Assembly: GCF_020906515.1 (NCBI RefSeq)
Contig: NC_085851.1
Span: 1,364,001-1,428,000, forward strand
Origin: Vanrija pseudolonga
Taxonomy: Eukaryota; Basidiomycota; Tremellomycetes; Trichosporonales; Trichosporonaceae
Direction: 5' to 3'
Length of the DNA stretch: 64,000 bases
Made by a program: the position numbers and the translations under genes. Positions within the stretch are counted from its first letter, which is position 1. Every line of letters begins with the position of its first letter. Under the pieces are notes generated by a model. It was not told the DNA's origin, made no database searches, and worked only from the letters and a program-made list of their open reading frames with translations. Positions 43,351 to 53,675 of the stretch are shown here, piece after piece.

Positions 43351-44973
43351 CTAAACCGTCAACGCGGCCGCCTTGAGCACGGTAAACTCCTCGACGCCGT
43401 AGCCGATGCCGCCCTCCTTGCCGATACCGCTCTCCTTGATGCCGCCAAAGGGGCACTCGGCCGTCGTCGCGTTGGCAGTGTTGATCGCGACCGTGCCGCT
43501 CTCGAGCTGCTCGAACGCGCGCCACGCGCGGCCAATGTCCCGCGTCCACACGTAGTTGGTCAAGCCCATGTCGGTGGCGTTGCACAGGTCGATGACCTCG
43601 GCCTCGGTGTCGAACTCGTAGATGCTCACGATGGGTGCGAACATCTCCTCGGCGTACACCTTGGCGTGGCGCGGCGCACCGGTCAAGATGGTTGGCTCAA
43701 AGTGGTTGCCCGTGCCGAACGGCTTGCCGCCGGTGACGAGGGTCGCGCCGTTCGAGATGGCGTCGGCGACGAGCACGGCGGCGCGCTCGGCTCCGCGCGA
43801 GGTGGTCAACGCGCCGTTGGTTACGCCTGGGGTCAGTTGTGTCCAGCACGATGTCACCCACCCTCGTCGAGGCCGTGGCCGAACTTGAGCTTGGCGACGC
43901 GGTCCGCGACAAGTGAGGCGAACTTGGAGGCGATGGAGCGCTGGACGAACACGCGGTTCGCGCAAACACACACCTGTCCGGCGTGGCGGAGCTTGTTGGC
44001 GATGAGGGCTGGAAGCGTCAGTCGGCCACCAAGGCTCGGCACTCACCATCAGCAGCCTTGTCCAACTCGGCGTCCTCGAACACGACCCAGCCGCCGTTAC
44101 CGCCCAGCTCGAGGGTCATCTTCTTGAGGGTCGACGCGCCCTGGCCCATGAGGAGCTTGCCGACGCCGGTGGAGCCGGTGAAGCTGAGCTTCTTGATGCG
44201 CTTGTCCTCGCACAGGGCCTTGCCGACCTCGGGAGTGGTGGCGGTCGAGGCGGGCACGACGTTGATGACACCAGCCGGGACACCAGCACGCTTGGCGAGC
44301 ACGGCGAGCGCCAGCGCCGTGGTGGGCGTCTCGGGCGAGGGCTTGATCACCATCGTGCAGCCAGCAGCGAGAGCTGATGCGAGCTTGCGGAGGGTGATGA
44401 CGAGGGGAAAGTTCCAACTGGGGAGTCAGCTCCGTGTCGTGGGGGATGTCTCACGGGCTGAGGAGAGCCACGGGGCCGATGGGGACACGCTGGGTGAAGA
44501 AGCGCAACGACGGGTTGTCGTTGGCCTTGATCGTGTCACCCGTGATGCGCTCGGCCTCTCCGGCCATGAACCACGAGTAGGTGGCTGAGCGTTAGTGGCC
44601 AACACGCAAGCTCTTCCTCACCAGCATAGTCGACCTCGGCGCGGGCCTCGGGAAGCGCCTTGCCCGACTCCATGACGAGCAGCTGGGCCAAGTCCTCCTT
44701 GTTCTCGCGGACGAGCTCGTCAATCTTGAGGATCATGCGCGCGCGCTGGCGGGCTGGGATGGCCGCAAAGGCGGGGAACGCGGCGGTCGCAGCCGCGACG
44801 GCCTTGTCCGTGTCGACAGCGTCCATGGCGGACACCGAGGTCCAGACGTCGCCCGAGCCGGGGTCGCGGACGTCGAAGCGCGCGCCAGTGTGCGACTCGA
44901 CCTCGGCGTCGTTAATCCAGCCCTTGGTGAGGAGGAGCGACGGGTCGGCGAGCTTGAAGTTTGCGTGGACCAT
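43351..44973 (-). CDS. Aldehyde dehydrogenase, succinate-semialdehyde-dehydrogenase type
   Basis: NAD(P)-dependent aldehyde dehydrogenase of about 480 residues with at least five short introns. It starts MVHANFKLADPSLLLTKGWI. Motifs: MESGKALPEARAEVDYA (typical of SSADH), SPWNFPLVITLRKLASALAA with the structural Asn, IKPSPETPTTALALAVLAKR, SFTGSTGVGKLLMGQGAS, LELGGNGGWVVFEDAELDKA with the general-base Glu, and HAGQVCVCANRVFVQRSI with the catalytic Cys. It ends GYGVEEFTVLKAAALTV. The block after ELGGN normally reads like APFIVF; here GGWVVF replaces it, a mild oddity. The SSADH assignment is by motif and not certain; the substrate could be another semialdehyde. Divergently transcribed from the SDR at 45416. 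Confidence 0.88.
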
Positions 44974-45415
44974 TGTGGGGTGGGGTTGGGCGGGGGTGTG
45001 GAGTTGCGAGGGGGGCTTGCTAGACCTTTGAGGACTCGGCTGTGATCAGATCACGAGGTGGGAGCGACTGCAACACTCGGAGCGGGACTTGGATGGGGCT
45101 TGATGATGATGACTGCTGACCGTCGGTGAGTCGGCAACGCGGCGGTCGGTATCACGGGGGGTGAGAGGGGCTTTAAGAGAGAAAGAGTAAGCAGCGAGGT
45201 GTCGTTGCCGAGATGGACCATGTTGTGTAATATCTTTCGTGTCGTCGGTTGTGGCCGAACGCCGACGAGGCTTGGCCCGATAAAACTCACCCGCTGGGCT
45301 CGGGTAAACGGGCGGTCGTTGCCGACTGTCACCCCTTGGCCGCCGGCAGTAGCTGGTTTATAACTTGTCCATCTCCAGTCCCCGGACCTTCTACATCCTC
45401 CTCTTCAACAGCACC
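44974..45415. promoter_or_regulatory. Bidirectional promoter, aldehyde dehydrogenase and SDR
   Basis: 443 bases separate the two divergent starts. On the plus strand TTTATAA at 45357-45363 lies 53 bases before the SDR start codon. Such a short shared region suggests coordinate expression of the two oxidoreductases. Confidence 0.55.
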
Positions 45416-46307
45416 ATGGCCACCTCCAACCTCCTCACCAACACGCGCCTCATCGTCACGGGCGGCGGCTCGGGCTTTGGCGCCGAGATCTCGCGCCAGG
45501 CCGTCAACGAGGGCGCCAAGGTCGTCATCCTCGACGTCTCGCCCACGGGCCAGACCGTCGCCGACGAGATCAACGCCAAGGTCCCCGGCTCGGTCGTGTT
45601 TGTCAAGGGCAGCGTGACCGAGACTGCTGGGTGGGAGGCGGCGCGCGAGGCCGCCGTCAGCAACTTTGGCGGCGTCGACTCGGTCGTCAACAACGCCGGC
45701 TGGAGCTACCACACCAAGCCCACGCTCGAGGTCACGCTCGAGGAGTACACCAAGACGTTTGACCTCAATGTCAAGTCGGTCTTCTTGTCGGTCCAGAACA
45801 TTGTGCCCCTCATGATCAAACAGGGCACTGGCGGCACCTTTATCCAGATTGGAAGTGTGTCCCACCTGCGCCCCCGTCCCGGACTCGCATGGTACGCCGC
45901 GTCCAAGGGCACCGTCACCACCGTCGGCAAGGCCCTTGCGACCGAGTATGCCGACAAGAACATTCGCTTCAACACCGTCTTGCCCGTCTTGACGCCCACT
46001 GGCTTGACGAACCAGTTTGTCGGTGTCGACCAGCACGACACGGCCGGCCTCGAGAAGTTTGCCGGCGGAGTTGTGAGTTGCGCTGCTGCTGCAGCGACGC
46101 GTCGCTTACACCCCAGCCCCTCGGCCGTTTGGGCAAGCCCCAGGACATCGCCGAGGCCGTCGTCTGGCTCGCATCGCCCCGCGCGCAGTTCATCACCGGC
46201 GTCGACCTCCCCGTCGACGGCGGCAGGCACAGTGAGTGTGGTGTGGATGGTGTGGTGTGGATGGTGTGGTCATGGGGCCGCCAAGCTAACACCGCGGCTC
46301 AGTCTAA
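45416..46307 (+). CDS. Short-chain dehydrogenase/reductase (3-oxoacyl-ACP-reductase-like)
   Basis: Classical SDR, 258 residues. Exons 45416-46072, 46117-46231 and a five-base last exon 46303-46307 completing the final Ile and stop. The cofactor motif is TGGGSGFG within [20 protein letters not shown], followed by [12 protein letters not shown] and the catalytic tetrad (Asn in NVKSVFLS, Ser in [11 protein letters not shown], YxxxK in [17 protein letters not shown]). The end is [15 protein letters not shown], the usual SDR C-terminal pattern, which supports the tiny last exon. Substrate unknown; the FabG-like branch often reduces 3-oxo or 2-oxo compounds. Divergent from the aldehyde dehydrogenase. 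Confidence 0.9.
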
Positions 46308-46625
46308 TGGTTTATCCGGGGTCCGCAGTCTGAAGTGTGATAGCGACGATGATGCATGGGATATGAAGGGCTACGAGCTGCAGCGTACTCTGCACACAGC
46401 TGCATACACTCCACTGATCACTTGTGCATACTCACTACTAGCTACATATTCAACTTTACCTCGCCCAGACCAACTCGCCCGTCACGATAGCCGAGGACAA
46501 GTTCGGTGGGGTAGCCCCGCACCCGGCCCGCGGGCCGGTCGCCGGGCCCCGCCCTGTATCTCCCTGGCACGAGCTGGGCATCCTGCATTTCCGCCGAATC
46601 GCATCACGCAAACGGCTCAGAGCGC

Positions 46626-47936
46626 TCACAGCACGGCCTGCGCATTGGCCGGGCTCGCAATCCCCCCAGGGACGTACAGCGCCACCGAGGTGAAGAGGAA
46701 CGTCCACCTGCCCAGGCGCGCACACTCGGCTGCGAGGTTGCGCAGGTCAAACGTCTCGCCTATCGGGAGGCCCCAGCCGCCGAGGAAGACCTCGTGCAGG
46801 CTCGGCCGCGACACCGGGGGCCACGCTTCGTACGCCATCCTGCGGGTGTCAGTGGGGGAGAGATGAGGGTGGGGGTCGTCGGTGGGCTCGGACAAGGCCG
46901 AGCCGCTGTATACCGTGTTCGTTCGGCGGACGCACAGCCTGCCGAACTTGCTTGGCGTGGGCAAGCGACGCACCGGCGTGCAGCTCGACGCACCACCCCG
47001 ACCGCTCCTTCACACTCACGCATCGCTTGCAACTGCCGCAAAGCCCTTCTCCCAGTGCCAGCGCATGGCCTCCTCGCCCGTCTGGACGCCGATGCATGAG
47101 TTGACCTTGCGGAACGCGAGGCCCTTCTTGTCCTCGTCGCTGAGGCCGGCATAGGTCTCGTTCCAGCCGGTGTAGACGAGCAGGATGTCGCCGGGGCGGA
47201 ACTCGACGCCCTGGGCCTTGGCACAGGCATCGAGCGTCGCAACGCTAATGGGCGTGCTGTTGTCCAGGTGTGACAGCGTGCCACCGCCGTGCGCCGCCAC
47301 ATGCCTCGGGATATCGAGCAGATGCGCGCGCGACGTGATCGGCTTGCGGGTGAAGTCTGCGTCGTGTCAGCGGGGTTGAGGGCGGTAGCAGCGCACTGTC
47401 AATGCCCAGCCGCTTGTTCTCTGGCTTGCGGGACTCCTCGTACGTCATGCCGTTGTAGTGTCTTCTGTCAGCGCTGCCAGCCGCTCGGCTTGCCGTACAC
47501 ATGCTGCCCCTGCTCCGGGTAGTTCTGGTACGGGTAGTGCTTGAAGCCGTCCCACTGGGTCGAGCACTGCGTGTTGAACGAGATGTGGTCGTCGTTGGCG
47601 TAGCCTTTGGCAATGCTGTGGTGTTGGCTCGGGCGTGCACCGTGCGTCCAACTCACACATCGCGCTCGAGGCCCTTACGCGTCGGGATAGTCGGCGCCAT
47701 ATCAAGCGGCATGCTGGCTGTCAGCGCCCGCCACGACCAACCACCCACTTGAGGTTGATCACGATCCCCTCCGTCACCAGCTTCCCCGCAGCAGCGACGA
47801 CATCCGGCGTGATAAGGTTGAGCCGCCCGAGCTCGTCGTCGGCCCCGTACAGCCCCCACGCGTTGAACGGCGGGCCAGGCCGCGCGAGGGGCAGGTCGGC
47901 GAACGGAGGCGGCGTCGGCGTAGGCTTGGTGGTCAT
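46626..47936 (-). CDS. Putative cyclase/metal-dependent hydrolase (PF04199 type)
   Basis: Cyclase-family protein related to bacterial kynurenine formamidase; fungal members are mostly uncharacterised. Six exons, start [20 protein letters not shown] at 47936. Blocks: [56 protein letters not shown] followed by FKHYPYQ (metal-site region), [64 protein letters not shown] and [19 protein letters not shown]. It ends ANAQAVL at 46626. Typical members hydrolyse an amide or lactone, and it could act on a cyclic or N-acyl intermediate in the adjacent catabolic block (inference). Convergent with the SDR, 318 bases apart. Confidence 0.85.
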
Positions 47937-48325
47937 TGAGCGGCGCAGCTAGCTAGCAAGCGGGGTTCGGGAATGGTGCGATCCCAACATCGGGATATCG
48001 TCAGCACGGCTTGTCAGTCGCAACCGCCCGTCGGCCAGCGCCGAGGACATGTGGTGGTGGTGGTGGTGGTCAAGTGATCATGGCTCGTGCCGCGGCTACC
48101 ACGCTCCGCCGGAATTCGTGTTGCCGACCAGTGAGTCGCAGTAAGACACATTCCGTTGCGCCAAGGCTACCAGTGTCCTCCGACAACAGCTGTGCGCGTG
48201 GCCAATGCAGCACGCCGCAACACTGCACCTTGAAGCCATCTACTCGAGCTCGTTCAGCGCGTTCCGGTCAACATGCATAGCCCTCATATGCAACGCCGCT
48301 GCGCTGCTGACACGAGCAAAATAGA
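47937..48325. other. Intergenic region before the tRNA
   Basis: About 390 bases with the cyclase promoter. A short (gtg)n run occurs near 48050-48070. Nothing else seen. Confidence 0.45.
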
Positions 48326-48419
48326 GGCAACATGGCCGAGTGGTCTAAGGCGCTGTGTTCAGGTAACTTGAAATTATTTCCGCAGTCTTCGGACGTGGGT
48401 TCGAATCCCACTGTTGTCA
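48326..48419 (+). tRNA. tRNA-Leu(CAG) with a 16-nt intron
   Basis: The acceptor stem pairs ggcaaca with tgttgtc (one G-U). The D arm/A box is tggccgagtgg, the anticodon stem is ctgtg with cgcag, and the loop gives CAG at positions 34-36. About 16 extra bases follow position 37, as expected for a canonical tRNA intron. The long variable arm is typical of Leu. The T arm is gtggg/cccac around ttcgaat, and the discriminator is A. A T-rich tract right after the gene (aattttt) fits a Pol III terminator. The gene lies just before the BTB array. Confidence 0.9.
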
Positions 48420-48420
48420 T

Positions 48421-48428
48421 TACAATTT
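48421..48428 (+). terminator. Pol III terminator of tRNA-Leu
   Basis: Run of five T a few bases after the tRNA 3' end. Confidence 0.55.
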
Positions 48429-48630
48429 TTCCTATTCTGATTAGGATTGTTTTGGTCTTCGGTTTTGAGTTTTGGGACCAACTGGAGCGCGATGGCTTTT
48501 TCTTGGGTCGGAGCTTCACACCCACCCTCTCCTGACTCATCACTTTTGCTCGTTTGCTTCACTTGCATACGGGCCACTGCATACAACTCATACCACCTCA
48601 ACCAGAAACTGCCTTACCAAGCTGCAATAC

Positions 48631-49502
48631 TCAATTCAGCGCGATCCACGCATTGGCACGCAGCACCGACACCTCCTTGGCCCACTGGATGATCTTGCCC
48701 CCACCCATGCCCAAGAAGGCCACGGCGGCCAGGCTGAGGACGGAACCACCCTCATCCACAGAGTCGTCGTCCTCGGGTCCCTCCTCGACGAGGTTACGGA
48801 ACGCCGTGGCCCACTTGGCCTTGCTGCCGTTCGCGACGGCGTGCGAGCGGGCGAGACACTTCCAGTAGTACGACGAGAGGAGGCTCGCGGCCGTGCGCGC
48901 CGTGTCGCGGGTGAGGTCGAGCGAGTCGGTGACGGTGAACGCGTCGTCGTTACCGCGGATGACGCGCTCGCAGAACCCAGCATCGCCCGCAGCGGCGCCG
49001 AGCACGAACGCCTGCAGCGGGAACGTGGCCTGCATGCGCGGGTGCGCGTTCTCGGCGTCGGTGCCGTGCTTGGCCTTGAGCGTGTCGATCGCGCCGTCGC
49101 ACCCACACTCCTGGAGGAAGCACACCAGGGCCACGATGCGGCGGCAGCGCTCGGGCAACGTAAACGAAATCCACTCGGCCTGCAGCTGGCCCCACGTGAG
49201 CAGGTCGAGCGCGGCGTGAAGCGTCTGCGCGGTGGCGTTGGCCGTGCCGGCCGGGCTGGGCGTCAGTGGTACCCAGGCGGGTGAACTCACAACGCGCGCG
49301 TGATGGCCGAGGGGGGGACCTTGAAGACGATCCCATCGGCGCTGGTGAGCTCGATGGCCTCTTCACCCGGGGCGGTGCCCTTGATGGCCCCCGCACCAGG
49401 GGCGGTAGGGGTGGTCCAGCGGCGTCCAGCTGTGAGGGTTAGGACGCGGAACGGGGCGCGCGTCGGCTGGATGGCCACAGCGGCGAAGTCGGGGAGGACC
49501 AT
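48631..49502 (-). CDS. BTB/POZ-like array member 1
   Basis: First of eight related minus-strand genes (named 1-8 in coordinate order). Two exons joined across a short intron (about 49257-49292). The first exon holds IELTSADGIVFKVPPSAITR. The second holds ERCRRIVALVCFLQECGCDG (the F...Y/C.C position of the family) and FPLQAFVLGAAAGDAGFCER. About 280 residues, ending RANAWIALN; a hydrophobic segment (SVLSLAAVAFLGMGGG) near the C-terminus is not seen in the others. A TATA-like ttataa lies at 49548-49553, about 45 bases upstream of the start. The BTB link is by pattern with its better-conserved neighbours; function unknown. A divergent member. Confidence 0.65.
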
Positions 49503-49547
49503 GGTGTTGGTTGGTGAGGATGAGGGGGGGGGGCTGTCTGAGCCGGC

Positions 49548-49553
49548 TTATAA
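49548..49553 (-). promoter_or_regulatory. TATA-like element of BTB array member 1
   Basis: Palindromic ttataa in cttataagg, about 45 bases upstream of the start codon at 49502. Confidence 0.45.
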
Positions 49554-49801
49554 GGCCTGAACATAGTGACAAGGCGACCCAGATGCTGGAGTGATGGCAA
49601 CGCTGGTGATGGTAACAACACCGGTCAACTGCCACAACAACGCAACTCTATTGATGGTCACATTTCTGACGAAGTGGCGACGCTCACAACGTCACAACAG
49701 GACAAACACCATCATTCATCACCCATCACTACCTACGACGCGGAGGACCTGCCCCCAGCTCCGCCACAACCCAGAGGACCTGCCCCGGGCCGAGCACCAC
49801 A

Positions 49802-50779
49802 TCACTTACGCCCCATGCCGCCACGGCCCTGCGCGAGCATGTCCTTGAACAGCGCAGGCCACCTCACCAAGGCACCCTCACACTCATCACACGAGGCGCT
49901 CAGTGCCCAGAAGTACACCCCCTCGATGAACGGCATCATGTTGAGAGGGATGTCCTTTGGCGAGACGGACACGCCGGCCCGCTTCGGACGCTTGGGCTGC
50001 TCACGCGCGGCGGAGTGACATCGGGGGAAGGGGCTCATATAGCCGAACGGGAGGGGAAGTGCGACTGAGCTGTTGACCCAGGTGGGTCGCGGGGAGAAAC
50101 GCAGCGGGGTTACCGGTACCGGTTGGGGCGGGGCAGGTCCAACGACGTTGAGACTGTGAAGGGGATCGATGGTGTCGCCTCGGTGGGGGTTGTTGCCGTC
50201 GAGGTGCTTCGTGGCGCGCTGGGCGGTGACGAACGTAACGTGCGCCTGCACTGCCTTGGCAGCGAGCTCGGGGTCGTCGAGGTGCACGGCCAGCGCAAAG
50301 GTCTCGAGCGAGTAGTTGCTGTTCACGGGGATCGTGGGGACGGCATGCAGGAGCTCGCCGGCGAACACGGCGCGGAGGGTGCGCAGCGCCGCGTCGCACT
50401 CATACTTGCGGAGAAAGTCGACGAGGTGCGTGGCGGCGAGGCAAGGCGCGGTCGGGGGCATCGCGGCCCAGTCGCGGCGCAGCCTCCCGTGGACCACGAG
50501 CTCGAGGAACGCGGCGACGGTGCCGGAGTGCTCGATGTCCGCGTCGCTGAAGTCGACGAACAGCTGCTGCTCGCCGGGGGCGAAGTCCTGCCCCCCGCGG
50601 AACACGGGGCTGGCGTCAGCGCCTGTCTACGGGGCCACGACTCACCTCGCTGCAAAGACATGCAGCTTGTCGACCTGGAACTTGACGCCGTCGGAGGACA
50701 GGATCGTAAAGTCGCCTTTGCGCCAGTCGGGGTGGGGCTTGGGGTTGGAGCTCCGGCTCGTGGGGGCGGGGGTGGACAT
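49802..50779 (-). CDS. BTB/POZ-like array member 2
   Basis: Starts MSTPAPTSRSSNPKPHPDWR at 50779. A short intron at about 50607-50645 falls after FAAS in GVKFQVDKLHVFAAS, the family position. The BTB-like start is GDFTILSSDGVKFQVDKLHV, which fits a BTB beta1-beta2-alpha1 unit. The second exon has QQLFVDFSDADIEHSGTVAA then FLELVVHGRLRRDW, HLVDFLRKYECDAALRTLRA and SNYSLETFALAVHLDDPELA. An extra Pro-rich segment (about residues 205-250) precedes the C-terminal SCDECEGALVRWPALFKDML. About 313 residues. Possible role as substrate adaptor of a Cul3-type ubiquitin ligase or in homodimerisation (family knowledge, not shown here). Confidence 0.78.
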
Positions 50780-51018
50780 GTTGGGGGATGGTGAGTGAGC
50801 GAGGGAGAGGTGGCCGGGCTCTGGCTTCTATGGGCCAGCGGGGCTGCGAGGTGCGAGTGTGAAGCGACGAGAGCTGAGTGTGGCCCCTCGTTGTCGTGCA
50901 AGGTGCACTCGTCTGGGACGGATGGGCAGCGCCTGCGGCTTGGCACCTGGCTTCCTAACATCCACGCCTTGCACTCGACGATCCGCCACACCCACACACG
51001 GTACTGCATACAACAACA

Positions 51019-51781
51019 CTAGACCCTCTTCGTCGCCTTAATGACCATCCCTGCAAAGTACGCCCCCCACCAGTACTGGTTCCCACCTGCCTTGTCCCAC
51101 GAGCGCCTCAGCGCCCAGCGGTACAGCACGGGAATGAGCTCCTCTGTCGACCGCGGCATGCACCCAGGCACGAGACTGTGCGCCGCGTCCTCGTCTTCGT
51201 CGAGGCTCAGCCCTAGCCCCCCGAAGCCGTTGGCCGGTGGGAGCCAGGTGCGGTGGATGGCCGCCTGGCACAGTGGCACGCTGCCCAGCCGCCCGCCGAG
51301 GAGGAACGCCAGCACGACGTAGTTTGGCGGCAGGACGTGCACGCCCTCAAGCCGTTCGGTGAAGTACGCCACGAGGAGGTCGAGGTGCGTCACGGCCTCG
51401 TACCGCCGCATGAAAGACACGAGGTTGGACAGGTGCCGCCAGTGGTCCCTGATGTCGTGGGCGTCCCACAGGCCGTCGAGGGAGCGGAAGCGGAGGAAGA
51501 TGAGGAAGGCGTAGAGCGTGTGCGAGGATTCCGTCTCGGCGTGGTGGAACGTGATCTTGGCCGGCTCGAAGTCTCGTAGCGGCGGGCTGGGGTCAGTTGG
51601 TGCTACACACAAGAACCCACCCTGCCTCGAAGAAGATCTCGGCGTTGACGACGAGCTGCAAGTGGTCGGCCGAGATGAGCGTCAAGTCGTCCGGCGTGGC
51701 CTCGCGCACTCGTGGCACCGGGCGCGCGCAGCAGGTGTTGTGCAGGACGCGGATGGAGCTCGTCGCTATGGAGGTTGGCAT
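51019..51781 (-). CDS. BTB/POZ-like array member 3 (divergent)
   Basis: Starts MPTSIATSSIRVLHNTCCAR at 51781. An intron at about 51592-51625 occurs after QLVVNAEIFFEA, in line with the family. First exon: TPDDLTLISADHLQLVVNAE. Second exon: ITFHHAETESSHTLYAFLIF, LVSFMRRYEAVTHLDLLVAY, VLAFLLGGRLGSVPLCQAAI and ELIPVLYRWALRRSWDKAGG. About 240 residues. The BTB core is recognisable only by comparison with its neighbours. Function unknown. Confidence 0.65.
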
Positions 51782-53675
51782 GGGTGGCGAGGGTGATCAT
51801 GTCGTCGGGCGTCTACTCGCTGGGCCTTGATATCCCGGCGTCGAGAACAATAGCGGTGGGATTGTCATGGCGTTGGGGGTGGTTTGTGGTTCTTGGTCAT
51901 CGGTGGTATTGTGCTCAACGGAGCCGTCGGCATCGAGGGGACGCGGAATGCAGTGTCGGGACAATGGACTTGGTGGGTTTATAGTTGTGCTGTGTACGCA
52001 GTTGCGCTGTGCTCATTGTTGCAGAGGTGTTACAACTCGAGCCGGCCCGACACTCTCCCCGCCGTCACCATCCTTTCGGTGCCTTTCGCGATCTCCAGTG
52101 CAGCCTAGGCCGGATCAGGAGGGATCTGTGACAAGCAGGGGGGTCCAGAACACCAGTGCATGTCACTTGCCGCGGCTACAGCCTCGCCAGGCCGTATCGC
52201 GGCTGCTGGTTTGGGGTGGCCCAGTCCTCCTCGGTGAGTTCCATGGCGGCTCGAGCCATCCAAGAAACACGGGGGATTTCTTCCATCCCTTGTTCCATGC
52301 TTCCGACTTCCCGATCACCTCGGACCTCGAGCCCCGGTATCCATAATGCGCGCGAGTGCGTATGCTTGCGCGTGCTAGTGACTGGCATGCTTGCTGCATG
52401 CTGCATAGACGCGTGCAGGTCTAACGCGTCATGACGCCATGGAATGCGTGGAGCCGTTCTAAATGCAGCACGGCGACTGCCAAAACCAGCATGGGCCAGT
52501 TTCTTGGCGCGCGTGAAACGGCCCGGTTCCATTGGTACCCATCCGTTCCCCGGCCCCTTTCCTGCACGCAACTCAAACTCAAACGCGAGACCAACCATAA
52601 CTAGAAGGTGTGCGTCGAGCCCTGCAGGTGGTGGTGTGTGTGGACGTCTGCGCACTGCAAGTCGTGTTCCACACGCCGCCGGCTCCGCGCACGCCGACGC
52701 TGATAGAGATAACGACATCAGCAGCACCATGTCCACCAATCCCGCCGGGGCGGGCAGTCGTGTGTGTGTGAGTTTCGACCGGCGCCAGTGCCAGGGAGGG
52801 GGAGTGGTGCAACTGGACCATGGTCTGGTCTCGGGCAATCCTCCCGATCCCCGGCCGGACCGACCGAACAAACGAAGCAGCACATGGTCCCCCTCGAGCT
52901 TCGAGGCAATTAAGTCGTTCTAGCGCCCGTACACCTCGCTTGCACCGTGGCGTAACTCTATCAAGCGCGTCCGTTGTGTCGAGCGGCCGCCGCCCTCCGA
53001 GCCATTCATGCTCGACCACGCGGTGCCATGTGCTAGTTGGAGCCTTGGGTTGGCCTCGGGCCACTGTAATTCCGGCTACCTCTGTGGTGTTGATCGTGGC
53101 TAACGTCTGGGCGGACAGTGTGTGCGGACCTCCGTCCTCGGCGACCACCACACCCCACTTCTCCCCCTAGCAGCGGCACACACCGCGCTCACGCAGGCAC
53201 ATAGGCCCTATCTATCGCAAGTGCGCGCCACAGGCACCAACCGCTGACGTCGCTGCTATCTCCTCCGCCGGCTGGCGACGAGGTGGAGGCTGACCACCAC
53301 CCACCACCCCCATTCCCCCCCCCCCCCTCTCCCACCCCACCCCACCCACTGACAACCCCCTTGCGTTTGCCCACCACAAACACTAGCAGATCACGACGCT
53401 GCACGTCGACGAGTGAACCATGTGGTGCACTCGAGTTTAACGCACACCCACCTCACCTTGAATCCGTGAATAGAACATCGCGCGACGACTCATCATTGTG
53501 GGGGAGGATGTTGGCTTGAGGAGCGCATCCAGTGCCATCTGTGGGGCCGATGGCGCGGAGTTGTGTGCTGGGAAGGCATGTCGTGTCAAGATATGCTCAT
53601 CTCCTTGAGGCGTCCTCGACTACTTAAAGCACGGCCCAGCTCACCCCCTCCTGTCTCCAACAAGCCAAGCTCAAC
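51782..53675. other. 1.9 kb gene-poor stretch, protease promoter side
   Basis: Divergent intergenic region between BTB member 3 and the protease. Open frames show no motifs. A G-rich (minus-strand) tract with a 13-C run lies at 53304-53350 (listed separately). Just before the protease, ctacttaaag near 53619-53628 may serve as the TATA element. Confidence 0.5.
53304..53350 (-). other. G-run tract with G-quadruplex potential
   Basis: Minus strand: several runs of three or more G separated by 1-3 bases, including a 13-base homopolymer at 53315-53327. This meets the usual G4 pattern. It lies about 330 bases upstream of the protease start. Confidence 0.6.
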
